Positions 41,199-49,926 of a stretch of DNA of 50,129 bases are shown in pieces. The stretch is taken from assembly GCA_934646815.1 (NCBI GenBank), contig CAKUEW010000006.1, positions 1 to 50,129 of the forward strand. The letters run 5' to 3'. Source of the stretch: an uncultured Collinsella sp. (GTDB lineage Bacteria > Actinomycetota > Coriobacteriia > Coriobacteriales > Coriobacteriaceae). Each line of letters starts with the position of its first letter. Within the stretch, counting starts at the first letter, position 1. The notes beneath the pieces are model-generated. The model made no database searches. It was not told where the DNA came from and saw only the letters and a program-made list of their open reading frames with translations. The position numbers and the translations under genes are program-made.

Positions 41199-44100
41199 AT
41201 GGCAAGGAGAACGTCGAGGCGCTTCGTCGCGGCAGAGGGGCAGATTTCCCTTTTCGCCATGGACGACCCGACAATCTATGAGGAGCCGGCTGAGAAACCG
41301 GTAGAAAAAGAGGAGACCCAACAGAGGTTGGCTCTTGACTTCGGGGCGCAACTGGAATCTTATGTAAGCCAAACGGGCGGCGATGAGGCCGCCCGCAAGG
41401 ACGATTCCGAGGAGGAAGCACATGTCAGTGCTGAAGAACCCGTACAAGGGCGTGAGGGGTCTCCGCTATTCCTTCATGGAGCAGAACGCTCCGGAGGAGC
41501 TGGCCAGGATGGACGCGGCCGGCGAGACCGAGGAGTATCTCAAGGCGGTGGAGCGCAACTACCTCACGAGGCTGGCGGAACTCCAGGACAGCTGCATGGA
41601 GAGTTGCGGGGCGACACCGGAGTTCGCGCAGCTCACGATGGCCCAGTGCCGGTACGACGACTACATCCGCAAGGCCGACAGCGCCAGCAAGATGGCCGAG
41701 GAGATCGCCCTCAACGAGACGGTGCTCACGCTCTAGCCACCACCTACAACAACGAATACCTGAACCCGGATGCCCAGGCCGGCCATACGCCCCTGGAGCG
41801 CGCGAAGCTCAATGTCGCAGCTCTACGTGCCCTCAAGGCGACCATGGACGAGGGACGAGAGGCGACTCCCGAGGAGGCGCGTGCGATTTCGGCCTACTCC
41901 GGTTGGGGTGGCGCCGCGAACGTCTTCGCTCAGAATCCGACCGGCGGTTGGGCCGCCGTATCTCAAGAGTTGAAAGAGCTGCTGAGTGAGGATGAGTTCG
42001 CGGAGCAGCGTGCCACGGTCCTCACGGCCTTCTACACCCCGCGTCCCGTCGTGGAGCTAATTTGGGAGACGCTGAGGGGTGCCGGTATCTGCGATGGGGG
42101 CACGGCAGAGATCTTGGAGCCGGGCTGCGGTACGGGTAACTTTATGCGCTGCGTTCCAGAGGGCATGGATGTGCACGTCACCGGCGTGGAGATCGACCCT
42201 GTGAGCGCCGGGCTCGCGCGCGTGCTGTGCCCGGACCACACGATCGTCGCGGCGGATATCGCCAAATGCGAGATACCCGACGGGTCTTTTGATGCCGCCA
42301 TCGGCAACGTCCCCTATTCGGATGCAATCAAAATCGATGGAGTCCCGCTCCACGACTATATGATCAAGAGGTCGGTGGCCGCCGTGCGCCCGGGCGGCAT
42401 CGTCGCCGTGCTGACGAGCCGCTATACCATGGACAAGGCCCGCGAGACGACTCGCGAGAACCTTGCGCGCGAGTGCGACCTTATCGGCATAGCCCGACTC
42501 CCCAAGGAGACTTTTGAGAGCCAGGCCGGAACGAGCGCGCTGTGCGACCTCGTTATCCTGAGGAAACTTGCTGAGCCGCGGGAGATTGCGCGCGACGACG
42601 CGCCAGCCTGGGTTCACACAACGATGAACGCGGACGGCTTCCGCGTAAACTCGGAACTTGCAGCCAATCAATCCATCGCCGTGGGAGACCAGGGCTCCGA
42701 GATGACCGCATACGGCCCCGGGTATTCGCTGACCAGCGGGCTTGACGCCGCAGGGATCGCTGATGGCGCCAGGAAGGCTCTGACAAATCAGGCGATCAGC
42801 ACTATCGCCCATACATTTGAGGGTATGCCGGGTAGGTCCGCAGCCCCCGAGGTCGCTCAAATCCCCACCGACCCGGCGCTCTACGAGTTCACATTGGGCG
42901 ACGGCGGCTCGATCTGGTATGGCAACGGCGATACCGTGGAGCGCTTTCGCCCCGCGGGACGAGGTGCCGAGGACCGCGCCCGCGCCATGATCGAGCTCAG
43001 GGATGCCGCGCGAGCGCTTATCTCGCTCCAGCGCGATCCCGAGTCGACCGACGCCGCAATCGACGCCGGAATCAAGTCTCTTAACGACCGCTACGATCGC
43101 TTTACCGAGCGCTACGGCCGCCTGAACGACCCGAAGAACCGCAGGATCCTCACGAAGAAGGGCTATCACGACTGCTCGCTCGCCATCAACCTGTTCAGCC
43201 TCGAGGTTCTGGACACCAAGAAGAACTTCGTGCGCAAGGCTGACATGCTATCGAAGCGCACGGTACGTCCGCAGACGCCCCTCCCCGACCGCTCAGAGAC
43301 TCCGGCCGATGCCCTCGCAGTCTCGTATGACCGTACGGGAGATGTGGACCTCGCACTCATCGGTGGCCTTCTGGGCTGCGATGCCGACGAGGCCGAGGAA
43401 AGGCTCGGCGACCTCATTGTCCGCGACCCGATTACATCGAAAATCGAAAGCGCCGAGGCATACCTTTCCGGCGATATCGGCAAGAAGCTTGATGCCATCC
43501 ATGCGCTACAGAAGAAGATTGAAACTGAGCGCTTTAACGCCGGAGAAAGCTCCTGGCTTGAATCCGAGTCGATTCCCCCTGCTCGAACTCCCGAGACGAG
43601 CACGGGGGTGGCTAGGACCGTCGCCGTTCTCGTGAAGAGCGGCCTGTGGGACACCTGCGTCCATCCTCTGACTGCCAACCGTGCCGTTATCGCATCGGCA
43701 CATGTCGATAGGTTGCCGGACAGCTGGCGTGACCGTGAATTCGGTACGTGGACGGGCGAGGCGCTTATCGCCGCCCTGAGCGAACTTGATGAGGGCGTCT
43801 CCGTTTCTACCGAGCGCAGGGACGGCCGAACGGTTATCTCGAACCCGCTCATCGCAACGCTTGTCGCGCGATCGGTCGGATATCGAGCCAATAATCGTGA
43901 ATTTGCAACCGATGGAATGAATACCGAGGAAGTTCTCTGGCGCCTGTCGAGGGAGCCTCGTGTGGGAGCAGATGTTCTTGCCGTCGCGCTTCGACAGGCC
44001 GACGCCGACTGTGTCTATCAGACTCCCAAGCCAATCGTAAACCTTGCGACGGTGTATGGGGTCTCTATTTCCCGGGAATCGGGAGAGGAGCCTCTTTCGG

Positions 44101-47100
44101 GAGCCCTCGCAGCCGCTATGAAGGCGGATCCCGTTCCGGCCGAATTCCTAGTCTCACTCGGTTATCGTCAGGCGGGTGAGGATGCTGCCACAATAATCAC
44201 CCATGTCGATTGGGTGGGCGACGTCGAACAGCCCATTCCACATGAGGAGCTATTTAGCCCTGAGGACCTTGCCGATTACAGGGCAAGGCGTGAACAGCAT
44301 ATGGCGGGCTTCGGCCTAACCGAGTCGGATGCCGGGAGGCTCGCAACACTGCGCTCGTGCGAAATGAAGCTGAAGGCCGTGCTTCCGCGTGAGTTGGGCC
44401 CTGGGGAGATTGCGGCAACCCTCGGTTCCCCCTGGATCCCGCCCTCTATCGTCATGGACTTCATCGAGGAGACGTTCGAGATCACCGATGGCGAGATGCC
44501 TGCGTCAAAGCGGAGGAAATTCGAGGTCGCCCATGATTCCCATACAGGCAAATGGAGACTGACGGGAAATGTGACCGACCTTTCGCTCGAAGTGCAGGCA
44601 AAATACGGCGTCAACACCTACACGCCCCTCAACGTCGTCTCGGCCGTTCTCAACGGCAGCGAGACTAAGCTGAACAGGAAGGACCCGTTCACCGGTAAGA
44701 AGGTGCCCGACCCTCAGGCAACCAAGGCCGCATGGGACAGGAGGCGCATGGCCTCATCGGCTTTCGAGAAGTGGGTGTGGACCGATCCGGAACGAGCGAA
44801 TGTCCTTTGCGGAATCTACAACGACAGATATAACCGTCTCGCCCCCAGGACGTATGACGGCTCATACCTTACGTTCCCCGGCATGAACCCCGATGTTGAG
44901 ATGAGACCACATCAGCGAGCCGCCGTGGCCCGTGCCGGTCAGGCAGACGAGGGCACGCTCGTTGCCCACGTCGTCGGTGCCGGTAAGACCTATACGGGAA
45001 TCGCCATGTGCATGGAGGCCAGGCGCCTCGGGCGGGCCAACAAGCCGCTCGTCGTAGTGCCGAAGCATCTTACCGAGCAGTGGGCATCTGATTTCGCCTA
45101 CCTCTATCCCGGGGCAAGGATCCTCTATATGGGTAAAACCGAGTCGGATTCTGCAGACTCCGTTAGAGAGTTTTTCGGACGCGCGGCGGCAGGAGACTGG
45201 GACGCCGTGATCGTATCCGGCTCGCGCTTCGATATGCTCGACCTTTCTCAGGAGCGTAAGGAGGTCTATCTAAAACGTCGAAAGGAAGAGTTCCTGCAGG
45301 CAAAGATGGATGCCCAGGCGAACGGTGGGAGTTTCTCGGTTAAAAGGCTCGAGGAAGAAGCCAAGAAAATCGATGATAAGCTCGCGAGCCTGCATTCGAC
45401 CCCGAAGACCGAAGGGCTTTCATTCGAGGAGATAGGCTTCGACTTCCTTTTCGTGGACGAGGCGCATAACTATAAGAATCTCCAGACCCACGGCCTCGAC
45501 ATCGCGGGAATGGCCTCATCAAAGTCCAACCGCAGTGAGAGCCTGCTCGATAAGTGCAGCTACCTTCGCGAGATCGGCCGCGGGCGCAATATCGTGTTCG
45601 CCACGGGCACGCCTGTCACCAATACGATGGGCGAGCTGTATAACTTGCAGCGATACCTCGCCCCTGAGCTTCTCGAACGGCAGGGCCTATCGTCGTTTCC
45701 GGCCTGGGCGTTCACGTTCGGGACAATTGAGGACTCGATGGAGATTAAACCGGAGGGTAACGGCTTCCAGCTAAAGCAGCGCTTCACGAAGTTCCACAAC
45801 CTTCCCGAGCTCATGAGCGCCTATCGGTCTTTTGCGGACATCGTCACGCAGGAGGATGTGAACCTCAAGGTGCCCGATTGCGAGGAAATCCATATCACCG
45901 TGCCTGCCACACCCGAACAGGTCGAAGAGGTTAAGAAGCTCGGAATCCGCGGCGAGCGCGTCCGTGCCGGAACCGCTGACGACAACGACAACCTGCTGGC
46001 GATCACGGGCGACGGCATGAAGGTCGCCCTCGATCCAAAGCTGTTGCATCCAGAGCTGGAACCATTGGAAGGCGGCAAATGCGATGCTTGCGCGCGGGAG
46101 GTATTTAAGATATGGAGCGAGACGGCTGACATGCGCGGTGCGCAGCTCGTCTTCTGCGACCGCTCGACTCCGGCATCCGGGAATTGGAATATCCAGGATG
46201 ATATGAGGAGGCGCCTTATCGAGGCGGGGATCCCCTCCGAGCAGATTGCGTGCGTCAGCGATGTCGGCGACAACCCGGAGAAGAAGGAGACGCTCTTCGA
46301 GAAGGTGCGCACGGGTGAGGTGCGCGTGCTCATGGGCTCGACCTCTAAGTTGGGAACGGGCACGAACGTCCAGACGAGACTCGCGGCCATCCATAACCTG
46401 GACTGCCCTTGGAGGCCCTCAGACTTCGAGCAGCGCCTGGGAAGAGTCAAGCGTCAGGGAAACCTGTTTGATCTGGTGAAGGATTACAAGTATGTCGCCC
46501 AGGGGACCTTCGACTCCTTCCTCTATTCCACCGTCGAGCATAAGCAGCGCTTTATCGGGCAGGTCTTCTCGAATAAGCCGTCCGTTCGCAGCATGGACGA
46601 TATCGATGAGACGAGAATCTCCTACTCAGATCTTGCCGCCGTGGCGTCCGGTAACCCTGATATCAAGAGGATCCAGGAGTTGAGAAGCGAGATTATGGCA
46701 CAGTCCATGCTCAAGCAGTCTCATGACGAGATGGTGGCAAACATGCGCCACCAGATCGAATCTCGTTATGAGCCTTCAGCCGCTTGCAACCGCCGGCGAT
46801 TCGAGTTGCTCGAACGTGACCACGATGTCCTCGAGCGTGCGAACAGGCAAAGGGAGCTCGACAAGGGCGCAGATATCGTAAGGGTCTCGGTCGGAGGCGC
46901 GTCGGCGCTAGATCGAGCTAGCGCGATCGGCATGATTCAAAGGGCTGCCGGAGATTGTCCCATCGGCCCCGTCAGGGCAATCGGAGAGTTTCGCGGTCTT
47001 GAGATTGTCGTGAAGAAGGAGCAGACGCTGCTCGAGCGAGACGGCACCTTCCGTTACGACCCTTTCATCGGCCTGAGGGTCAAGGGCACAGCGGACGCGC

Positions 47101-47465
47101 ACTGGTCGAATCATATGCTGCCGTCGTCCACTTCCGGTTCACACACCGTGCTGCAGCAGATGGACGGCATTATCGAGAAAGAGGCGGGCGGTCTAGAACA
47201 GGCAAGGGCCCTTATGGAGCGCTCCGACAAGCAGCTTGAGGATGCCAGGAGAATCGTTGTCGCGCCCTGGGATGGTGAGGAGAATCTCGAGAAGCTGCAG
47301 GGCGAGCTTGCCGAGCTGGAGCAGAAGGAGCTTGAAAAAGGCCATGACGAGTCAGGCGTAGATGGTGACCAGGACGAGGACGGCCCTGCCATTGCGGAGT
47401 CTCCCGTCAGTGTTGGGGGACACGATGGGGGCGCACATCCCCACACGAGCGGTCATGGATGTTAA
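41199..47465 (+). CDS. Giant N6-adenine methylase / SNF2-type helicase fusion (LtrC-like)
   Basis: The frame is 2,088 codons. Residues 1-75 are a short N-terminal segment. Residues about 75-180 are Gly/Arg-rich and are an out-of-frame reading of tnpV. From about 182 (NNEYLNPDAQAGHTPLERAK) true family sequence begins. The methylase motif I is ILEPGCGTGNFM near 303-314 and motif IV is NVPY near 369. The helicase has Walker A VVGAGKT near 1257, FVDEAHNYKN near 1418, FATGTPVTNTM and the C-terminal GRVKRQGN near 1747. Such proteins are frequent on Tn1549-like elements and are thought to act on transferred DNA, as antirestriction or replication helpers. Whether the N-terminal 180 codons are translated is doubtful. 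No other start is evident upstream of residue 182. Confidence 0.85.
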   Translation: MARRTSRRFVAAEGQISLFAMDDPTIYEEPAEKPVEKEETQQRLALDFGAQLESYVSQTGGDEAARKDDSEEEAHVSAEEPVQGREGSPLFLHGAERSGGAGQDGRGRRDRGVSQGGGAQLPHEAGGTPGQLHGELRGDTGVRAAHDGPVPVRRLHPQGRQRQQDGRGDRPQRDGAHALATTYNNEYLNPDAQAGHTPLERAKLNVAALRALKATMDEGREATPEEARAISAYSGWGGAANVFAQNPTGGWAAVSQELKELLSEDEFAEQRATVLTAFYTPRPVVELIWETLRGAGICDGGTAEILEPGCGTGNFMRCVPEGMDVHVTGVEIDPVSAGLARVLCPDHTIVAADIAKCEIPDGSFDAAIGNVPYSDAIKIDGVPLHDYMIKRSVAAVRPGGIVAVLTSRYTMDKARETTRENLARECDLIGIARLPKETFESQAGTSALCDLVILRKLAEPREIARDDAPAWVHTTMNADGFRVNSELAANQSIAVGDQGSEMTAYGPGYSLTSGLDAAGIADGARKALTNQAISTIAHTFEGMPGRSAAPEVAQIPTDPALYEFTLGDGGSIWYGNGDTVERFRPAGRGAEDRARAMIELRDAARALISLQRDPESTDAAIDAGIKSLNDRYDRFTERYGRLNDPKNRRILTKKGYHDCSLAINLFSLEVLDTKKNFVRKADMLSKRTVRPQTPLPDRSETPADALAVSYDRTGDVDLALIGGLLGCDADEAEERLGDLIVRDPITSKIESAEAYLSGDIGKKLDAIHALQKKIETERFNAGESSWLESESIPPARTPETSTGVARTVAVLVKSGLWDTCVHPLTANRAVIASAHVDRLPDSWRDREFGTWTGEALIAALSELDEGVSVSTERRDGRTVISNPLIATLVARSVGYRANNREFATDGMNTEEVLWRLSREPRVGADVLAVALRQADADCVYQTPKPIVNLATVYGVSISRESGEEPLSGALAAAMKADPVPAEFLVSLGYRQAGEDAATIITHVDWVGDVEQPIPHEELFSPEDLADYRARREQHMAGFGLTESDAGRLATLRSCEMKLKAVLPRELGPGEIAATLGSPWIPPSIVMDFIEETFEITDGEMPASKRRKFEVAHDSHTGKWRLTGNVTDLSLEVQAKYGVNTYTPLNVVSAVLNGSETKLNRKDPFTGKKVPDPQATKAAWDRRRMASSAFEKWVWTDPERANVLCGIYNDRYNRLAPRTYDGSYLTFPGMNPDVEMRPHQRAAVARAGQADEGTLVAHVVGAGKTYTGIAMCMEARRLGRANKPLVVVPKHLTEQWASDFAYLYPGARILYMGKTESDSADSVREFFGRAAAGDWDAVIVSGSRFDMLDLSQERKEVYLKRRKEEFLQAKMDAQANGGSFSVKRLEEEAKKIDDKLASLHSTPKTEGLSFEEIGFDFLFVDEAHNYKNLQTHGLDIAGMASSKSNRSESLLDKCSYLREIGRGRNIVFATGTPVTNTMGELYNLQRYLAPELLERQGLSSFPAWAFTFGTIEDSMEIKPEGNGFQLKQRFTKFHNLPELMSAYRSFADIVTQEDVNLKVPDCEEIHITVPATPEQVEEVKKLGIRGERVRAGTADDNDNLLAITGDGMKVALDPKLLHPELEPLEGGKCDACAREVFKIWSETADMRGAQLVFCDRSTPASGNWNIQDDMRRRLIEAGIPSEQIACVSDVGDNPEKKETLFEKVRTGEVRVLMGSTSKLGTGTNVQTRLAAIHNLDCPWRPSDFEQRLGRVKRQGNLFDLVKDYKYVAQGTFDSFLYSTVEHKQRFIGQVFSNKPSVRSMDDIDETRISYSDLAAVASGNPDIKRIQELRSEIMAQSMLKQSHDEMVANMRHQIESRYEPSAACNRRRFELLERDHDVLERANRQRELDKGADIVRVSVGGASALDRASAIGMIQRAAGDCPIGPVRAIGEFRGLEIVVKKEQTLLERDGTFRYDPFIGLRVKGTADAHWSNHMLPSSTSGSHTVLQQMDGIIEKEAGGLEQARALMERSDKQLEDARRIVVAPWDGEENLEKLQGELAELEQKELEKGHDESGVDGDQDEDGPAIAESPVSVGGHDGGAHPHTSGHGC
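41422..41736 (+). CDS. tnpV: TnpV-family protein nested in the methylase-helicase ORF
   Basis: The 104-residue product has the TnpV pattern: GLRYSFMEQNAPEELARM, a LKAVERNYLTRLAELQDSCM helix and the closing SKMAEEIALNETVLTL. It lies in the +1 frame relative to the giant ORF and entirely inside it. ATG 41422 has GGAGGAAG six bases upstream, and the stop is at 41734-41736. Codon use favours this frame over the giant frame in the overlap. TnpV proteins accompany mobile elements; their function is not established. The nesting suggests that this piece was inserted into or between two parts of the larger gene. Confidence 0.75.
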   Translation: MSVLKNPYKGVRGLRYSFMEQNAPEELARMDAAGETEEYLKAVERNYLTRLAELQDSCMESCGATPEFAQLTMAQCRYDDYIRKADSASKMAEEIALNETVLTL

Positions 47466-47548
47466 ACGATAGCCACAATCGGCCTCCAAAGGCACTTGCC
47501 GTTTGGACGCTATGGATCCGATTGAGATTGAATGAGAACGGAGACGGG

Positions 47549-47986
47549 ATGAACGTAGGGAAAAGTCTCGCCGAATCGATTGAGGGGGCCACGACGGCCT
47601 ACTATCGAGATGGCGGTGGCACCGAGACCGGGATTGCGGCTGACGAAAGGCTGGTCGAGGCGCTCAAACAGGCCTATATCGCCGCCTATGCCAGAAATGA
47701 CGGCGGCACGCTGGATACCGTGAAAAATGAGCTCGCGGAGTTCGGTGGAAGGGAGCCGACGACCAATGAGATCTGCGAGGCCGCCATCGCGCTCGCCGGC
47801 AAGCAGGCGAAGCAGGATGCCGGGGTCATCTCCCGTATGTTTAAGCTACAGGCCGCATCGCTGGCGGAAGAGTATGCGCCCGCGCTCGTCAGGGCCTTCG
47901 ATACTGAGCGTGCCCAGAATACTGATTTCGGTATCGCGGCAAATACTAAGGAAGCGACAAGGCGAACGAATATTAGGAGGAACTGA
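47549..47986 (+). CDS. Unknown helical protein, 145 aa
   Basis: A soluble, Ala/Glu-rich protein with predicted helices throughout (LVEALKQAYIAAYARN; TNEICEAAIALAGKQAKQD; ISRMFKLQAASLAEEY). GGAGACGGG immediately precedes ATG 47549. It lies 83 bases after the giant ORF and two bases before the next gene, with which it probably forms an operon. No motif or family recognised. Confidence 0.65.
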   Translation: MNVGKSLAESIEGATTAYYRDGGGTETGIAADERLVEALKQAYIAAYARNDGGTLDTVKNELAEFGGREPTTNEICEAAIALAGKQAKQDAGVISRMFKLQAASLAEEYAPALVRAFDTERAQNTDFGIAANTKEATRRTNIRRN

Positions 47987-47987
47987 T

Positions 47988-48752
47988 ATGCATCTTGTGG
48001 AGGACCTTGGGGAGTCTTACGTCACATTATTTAGCGTGCAGTACACGCCCCGGTACAGCGACTATCCTAGGCGGCCCCATGACGTTGTATTCAAACTCAG
48101 GAGGGATCTGAAAGGCCGCGATGGCGTCTTCATTCAGCCGTTCTCATATGGTGGCATCTCTCCCGTGGCCCATGTCTCGCATGAGGTAGAGGCATCGCTT
48201 GCGCTCGGATGGCCGGAGTTTTCGTCCAACGGGTATGTTGTCGAATTTCCCGGCAATTATGATGATGCCAAGGGAATCGGGAGTTATTGTGCCGGTCACG
48301 AGAACCTGATGGAACTTCCCATTCTCATGGGCATCCTCGAGCTCGAGGGGCTGGTGGAGAACGCCGAGCGAGATTCACTTTACGGTGCCCTCGTGATCGA
48401 TGAGAAGGCCAGCGAGATCAAGGTCGAGGTCCCCGAGGATATCGATATCGAGTTCAGGTATTGGCTCAGGAATAACGGCACACGCCCCGTCTCAGCTAGG
48501 GAAATGCCGACGATTCCCGTAGACCGAGACCCGAACCGAATCTCCAAAGAGGTCGAGGCGATCATCTCGGAAAAGACTCCGGAACGCTTCATGAGATCGC
48601 TGCTCGACTCGAAGATCCTGCGTGCTGGGGCTTCGGCGGCAGATGTAGCGGCGCTGAGATCGGGACTCGATGGACTTTTGGGCCATAGAGTCGCCGGTAC
48701 GGAAAACCTTAAGAAATCGCTCGATATAAGAGAGCGTTCAACGCGACATTAA
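47988..48752 (+). CDS. Unknown protein, 254 aa
   Basis: A strong AGGAGG precedes ATG 47988, one base after the preceding stop. The N-terminal half is beta-rich (SYVTLFSVQYTPRYSDYPRR; GVFIQPFSYGGISPVAHVSH), with several Tyr/Phe. The second half is acidic then helical (KVEVPEDIDIEFRYWLRNNG; DVAALRSGLDGLLGHR). No signal peptide or membrane helix. It is the last gene with the codon use and tight spacing of the conjugative element. No family recognised. Confidence 0.65.
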   Translation: MHLVEDLGESYVTLFSVQYTPRYSDYPRRPHDVVFKLRRDLKGRDGVFIQPFSYGGISPVAHVSHEVEASLALGWPEFSSNGYVVEFPGNYDDAKGIGSYCAGHENLMELPILMGILELEGLVENAERDSLYGALVIDEKASEIKVEVPEDIDIEFRYWLRNNGTRPVSAREMPTIPVDRDPNRISKEVEAIISEKTPERFMRSLLDSKILRAGASAADVAALRSGLDGLLGHRVAGTENLKKSLDIRERSTRH

Positions 48753-48777
48753 TAGCTCGCAAATCCGTAAGCCCCTG

Positions 48778-48789
48778 CCCTGATCAGGG
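48778..48789. other. 12-bp palindrome after the last element gene
   Basis: CCCTGATCAGGG is a perfect palindrome 26 bases after the stop codon. It could be a weak terminator or a protein site. DNA composition shifts just beyond it. Confidence 0.25.
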
Positions 48790-49161
48790 ACTATTCGTCT
48801 GTTAGGAAATTCATTTGGTCAGAAATTACATAGTTACGATATTGCACAGTTCCGTTATCACGTAGCTACGTTATGCCGTTGGGGCGGCACCATCGACACC
48901 ATCAGCGAGGCCAACCTGCAGGACAGCTACATCGAAAACACGGCTTATCGGTGGTGTGTCTTGGGGTTCGTCCCGATCGTCGACACGCGATGGAAGCCCG
49001 TCACCTATGGCCACGGCGATTCGAGATGGTATTACTGCGGCAAATGGGATGTGCGCTACGACTTCGCTCGCGCCAAGGAGCTGCTGAAAACGGGGCCGCG
49101 GGAGTACGACCGACTTCCAGACGGCGAGCCCTACGACGGCCACCCCTGTTGGCAAGCGTAA
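48784..49161 (+). pseudogene. Truncated gene of unknown family at the element edge
   Basis: An open frame without a good start runs to TAA 49159. From about 48877 codon use is convincing: GGTIDTISEANLQDSYIENT, then GFVPIVDTRWKPVTYGHGDS and FARAKELLKTGPREY. Upstream of that the frame passes through AT-rich DNA with poor codons. I read it as a 3' gene fragment whose start was lost at a junction near 48870. It is Trp- and Tyr-rich. No family recognised. A complete short gene starting at TTG 48961 is the alternative. Confidence 0.45.
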
Positions 49162-49163
49162 AA

Positions 49164-49192
49164 AACGGGGAGGGTCAAAAACCCTCCCCGTT
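49164..49192. terminator. Strong bidirectional terminator
   Basis: AACGGGGAGGGT (49164-49175) and ACCCTCCCCGTT (49181-49192) pair perfectly around CAAAA. On the minus strand the hairpin is followed by a T-run, so it ends the toxin-antitoxin transcript. It can also end the plus-strand fragment. Confidence 0.85.
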
Positions 49193-49213
49193 GCGTCAGC
49201 GGTGTCGACAAGC

Positions 49214-49486
49214 CTACCTGCGAGTCCAGTAAACCCTGCTTCGGTGGTCTACATCGACAACAAGGATGACGAGAACATCGTCCTCGATATCGACAACTAT
49301 CCGATAGTCTCCGACCCTGTAGCGCCATAGACCAGACTTATTTTCAGTCAAGCCCTTTCCCATGCTCCTCGGGTCTTCGAGCTGTGAAATCTCATGGAGC
49401 TTTGCCACAATTCTTTTGGCGATCTGCTTGTCCAGCTTTCTCATTGATCGCTGGACATCCTTATCGACTTCAATCCGCCAAGCCAA
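49214..49486 (-). CDS. RelE/ParE-superfamily toxin
   Basis: The 90-residue product has the RelE layout: WRIEVDKDVQRSMRKLDKQI at the start, an IAKRIVAKLHEISQLEDPRS helix, GLWRYRVGDYRIVVDIEDD and a final VYWTRR. Such toxins cleave mRNA on the ribosome. The basic residues in LWRYRVGDYRI are those expected for RNA contact. It overlaps the antitoxin gene by 17 bp and ends near the terminator at 49164. This is a compact stability module beside the element. Confidence 0.9.
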   Translation of the reverse strand: MAWRIEVDKDVQRSMRKLDKQIAKRIVAKLHEISQLEDPRSMGKGLTENKSGLWRYRVGDYRIVVDIEDDVLVILVVDVDHRSRVYWTRR

Positions 49487-49706
49487 GGCTTTCCTCCAGC
49501 TCGTCGAGCGTCACAGTCTCAAGCCTGCCGGCCCTATAATCCTCGACCTTCTTCATTAAGCCGTACTCGTATTCAAGCCTGTCAATCTCGGCAGCGAGCG
49601 CTTCTGTCATGTAGAAAGTCTTCGTGCGTCCCGTTGATTTCGCCAAACGGTCGTACCTGATTGCTAAGTCCTCGGGCAGCCTCAATGCCGCGGTAGCAGT
49701 GGCCAT
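49470..49706 (-). CDS. RelB/StbD-type ribbon-helix-helix antitoxin
   Basis: The 78-residue product begins ATAALRLPEDLAIRYDRLAK, with TKTFYMTEALAAEIDRL, the ribbon-helix-helix DNA-binding part. It ends with the toxin-binding segment KVEDYRAGRLETVTLDELEE. GGGAGGT lies five bases before the ATG at 49706. It should neutralise the RelE-like toxin and repress their shared promoter. Confidence 0.88.
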   Translation of the reverse strand: MATATAALRLPEDLAIRYDRLAKSTGRTKTFYMTEALAAEIDRLEYEYGLMKKVEDYRAGRLETVTLDELEESLGLAD

Positions 49707-49714
49707 AACGCACC

Positions 49715-49751
49715 TCCCAATCATGCGTATAACGTGTATTACATTCTAGCA
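49715..49751 (-). promoter_or_regulatory. Possible promoter and operator of the toxin-antitoxin pair
   Basis: On the minus strand TGC-TAGAAT (49743-49751) is an extended -10. Just downstream GTAATACACGTTATAC is an imperfect palindrome, as expected for a ribbon-helix-helix repressor. No good -35 is needed or seen. Confidence 0.4.
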
Positions 49752-49808
49752 CATCGATCACAGCAGAGGTGCACAATAAATGTATTGATCTTCCATCGTT
49801 CATGTAAT

Positions 49809-49910
49809 CCTTGATTATCAACTTCATCCGAACACTTCCCACATTCAGCCGTACATGTACGGCTGAATGTGGGAACCCGATACCCTGAGGGCCGGATCGG
49901 CCGGCCCCGG
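49809..49910 (+). repeat. IS30-type terminal repeat, right copy (transposase side)
   Basis: It begins CCTTGATTATCAACTTCATC, continues into a hairpin with arms 49838-49852 and 49859-49873 (15 bp, and the loop GTACATGTAC is itself palindromic), then a GC hairpin at 49889-49907. The IS30 transposase starts 17 bases later. It is the inverted counterpart of 362-464. Confidence 0.65.
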
Positions 49911-49926
49911 GAGATCGGAGGACGGC

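Noticed and set aside
41700..41760. Programmed frameshift from tnpV into the helicase
   Set aside because: No slippery heptamer or following stem at the tnpV stop.
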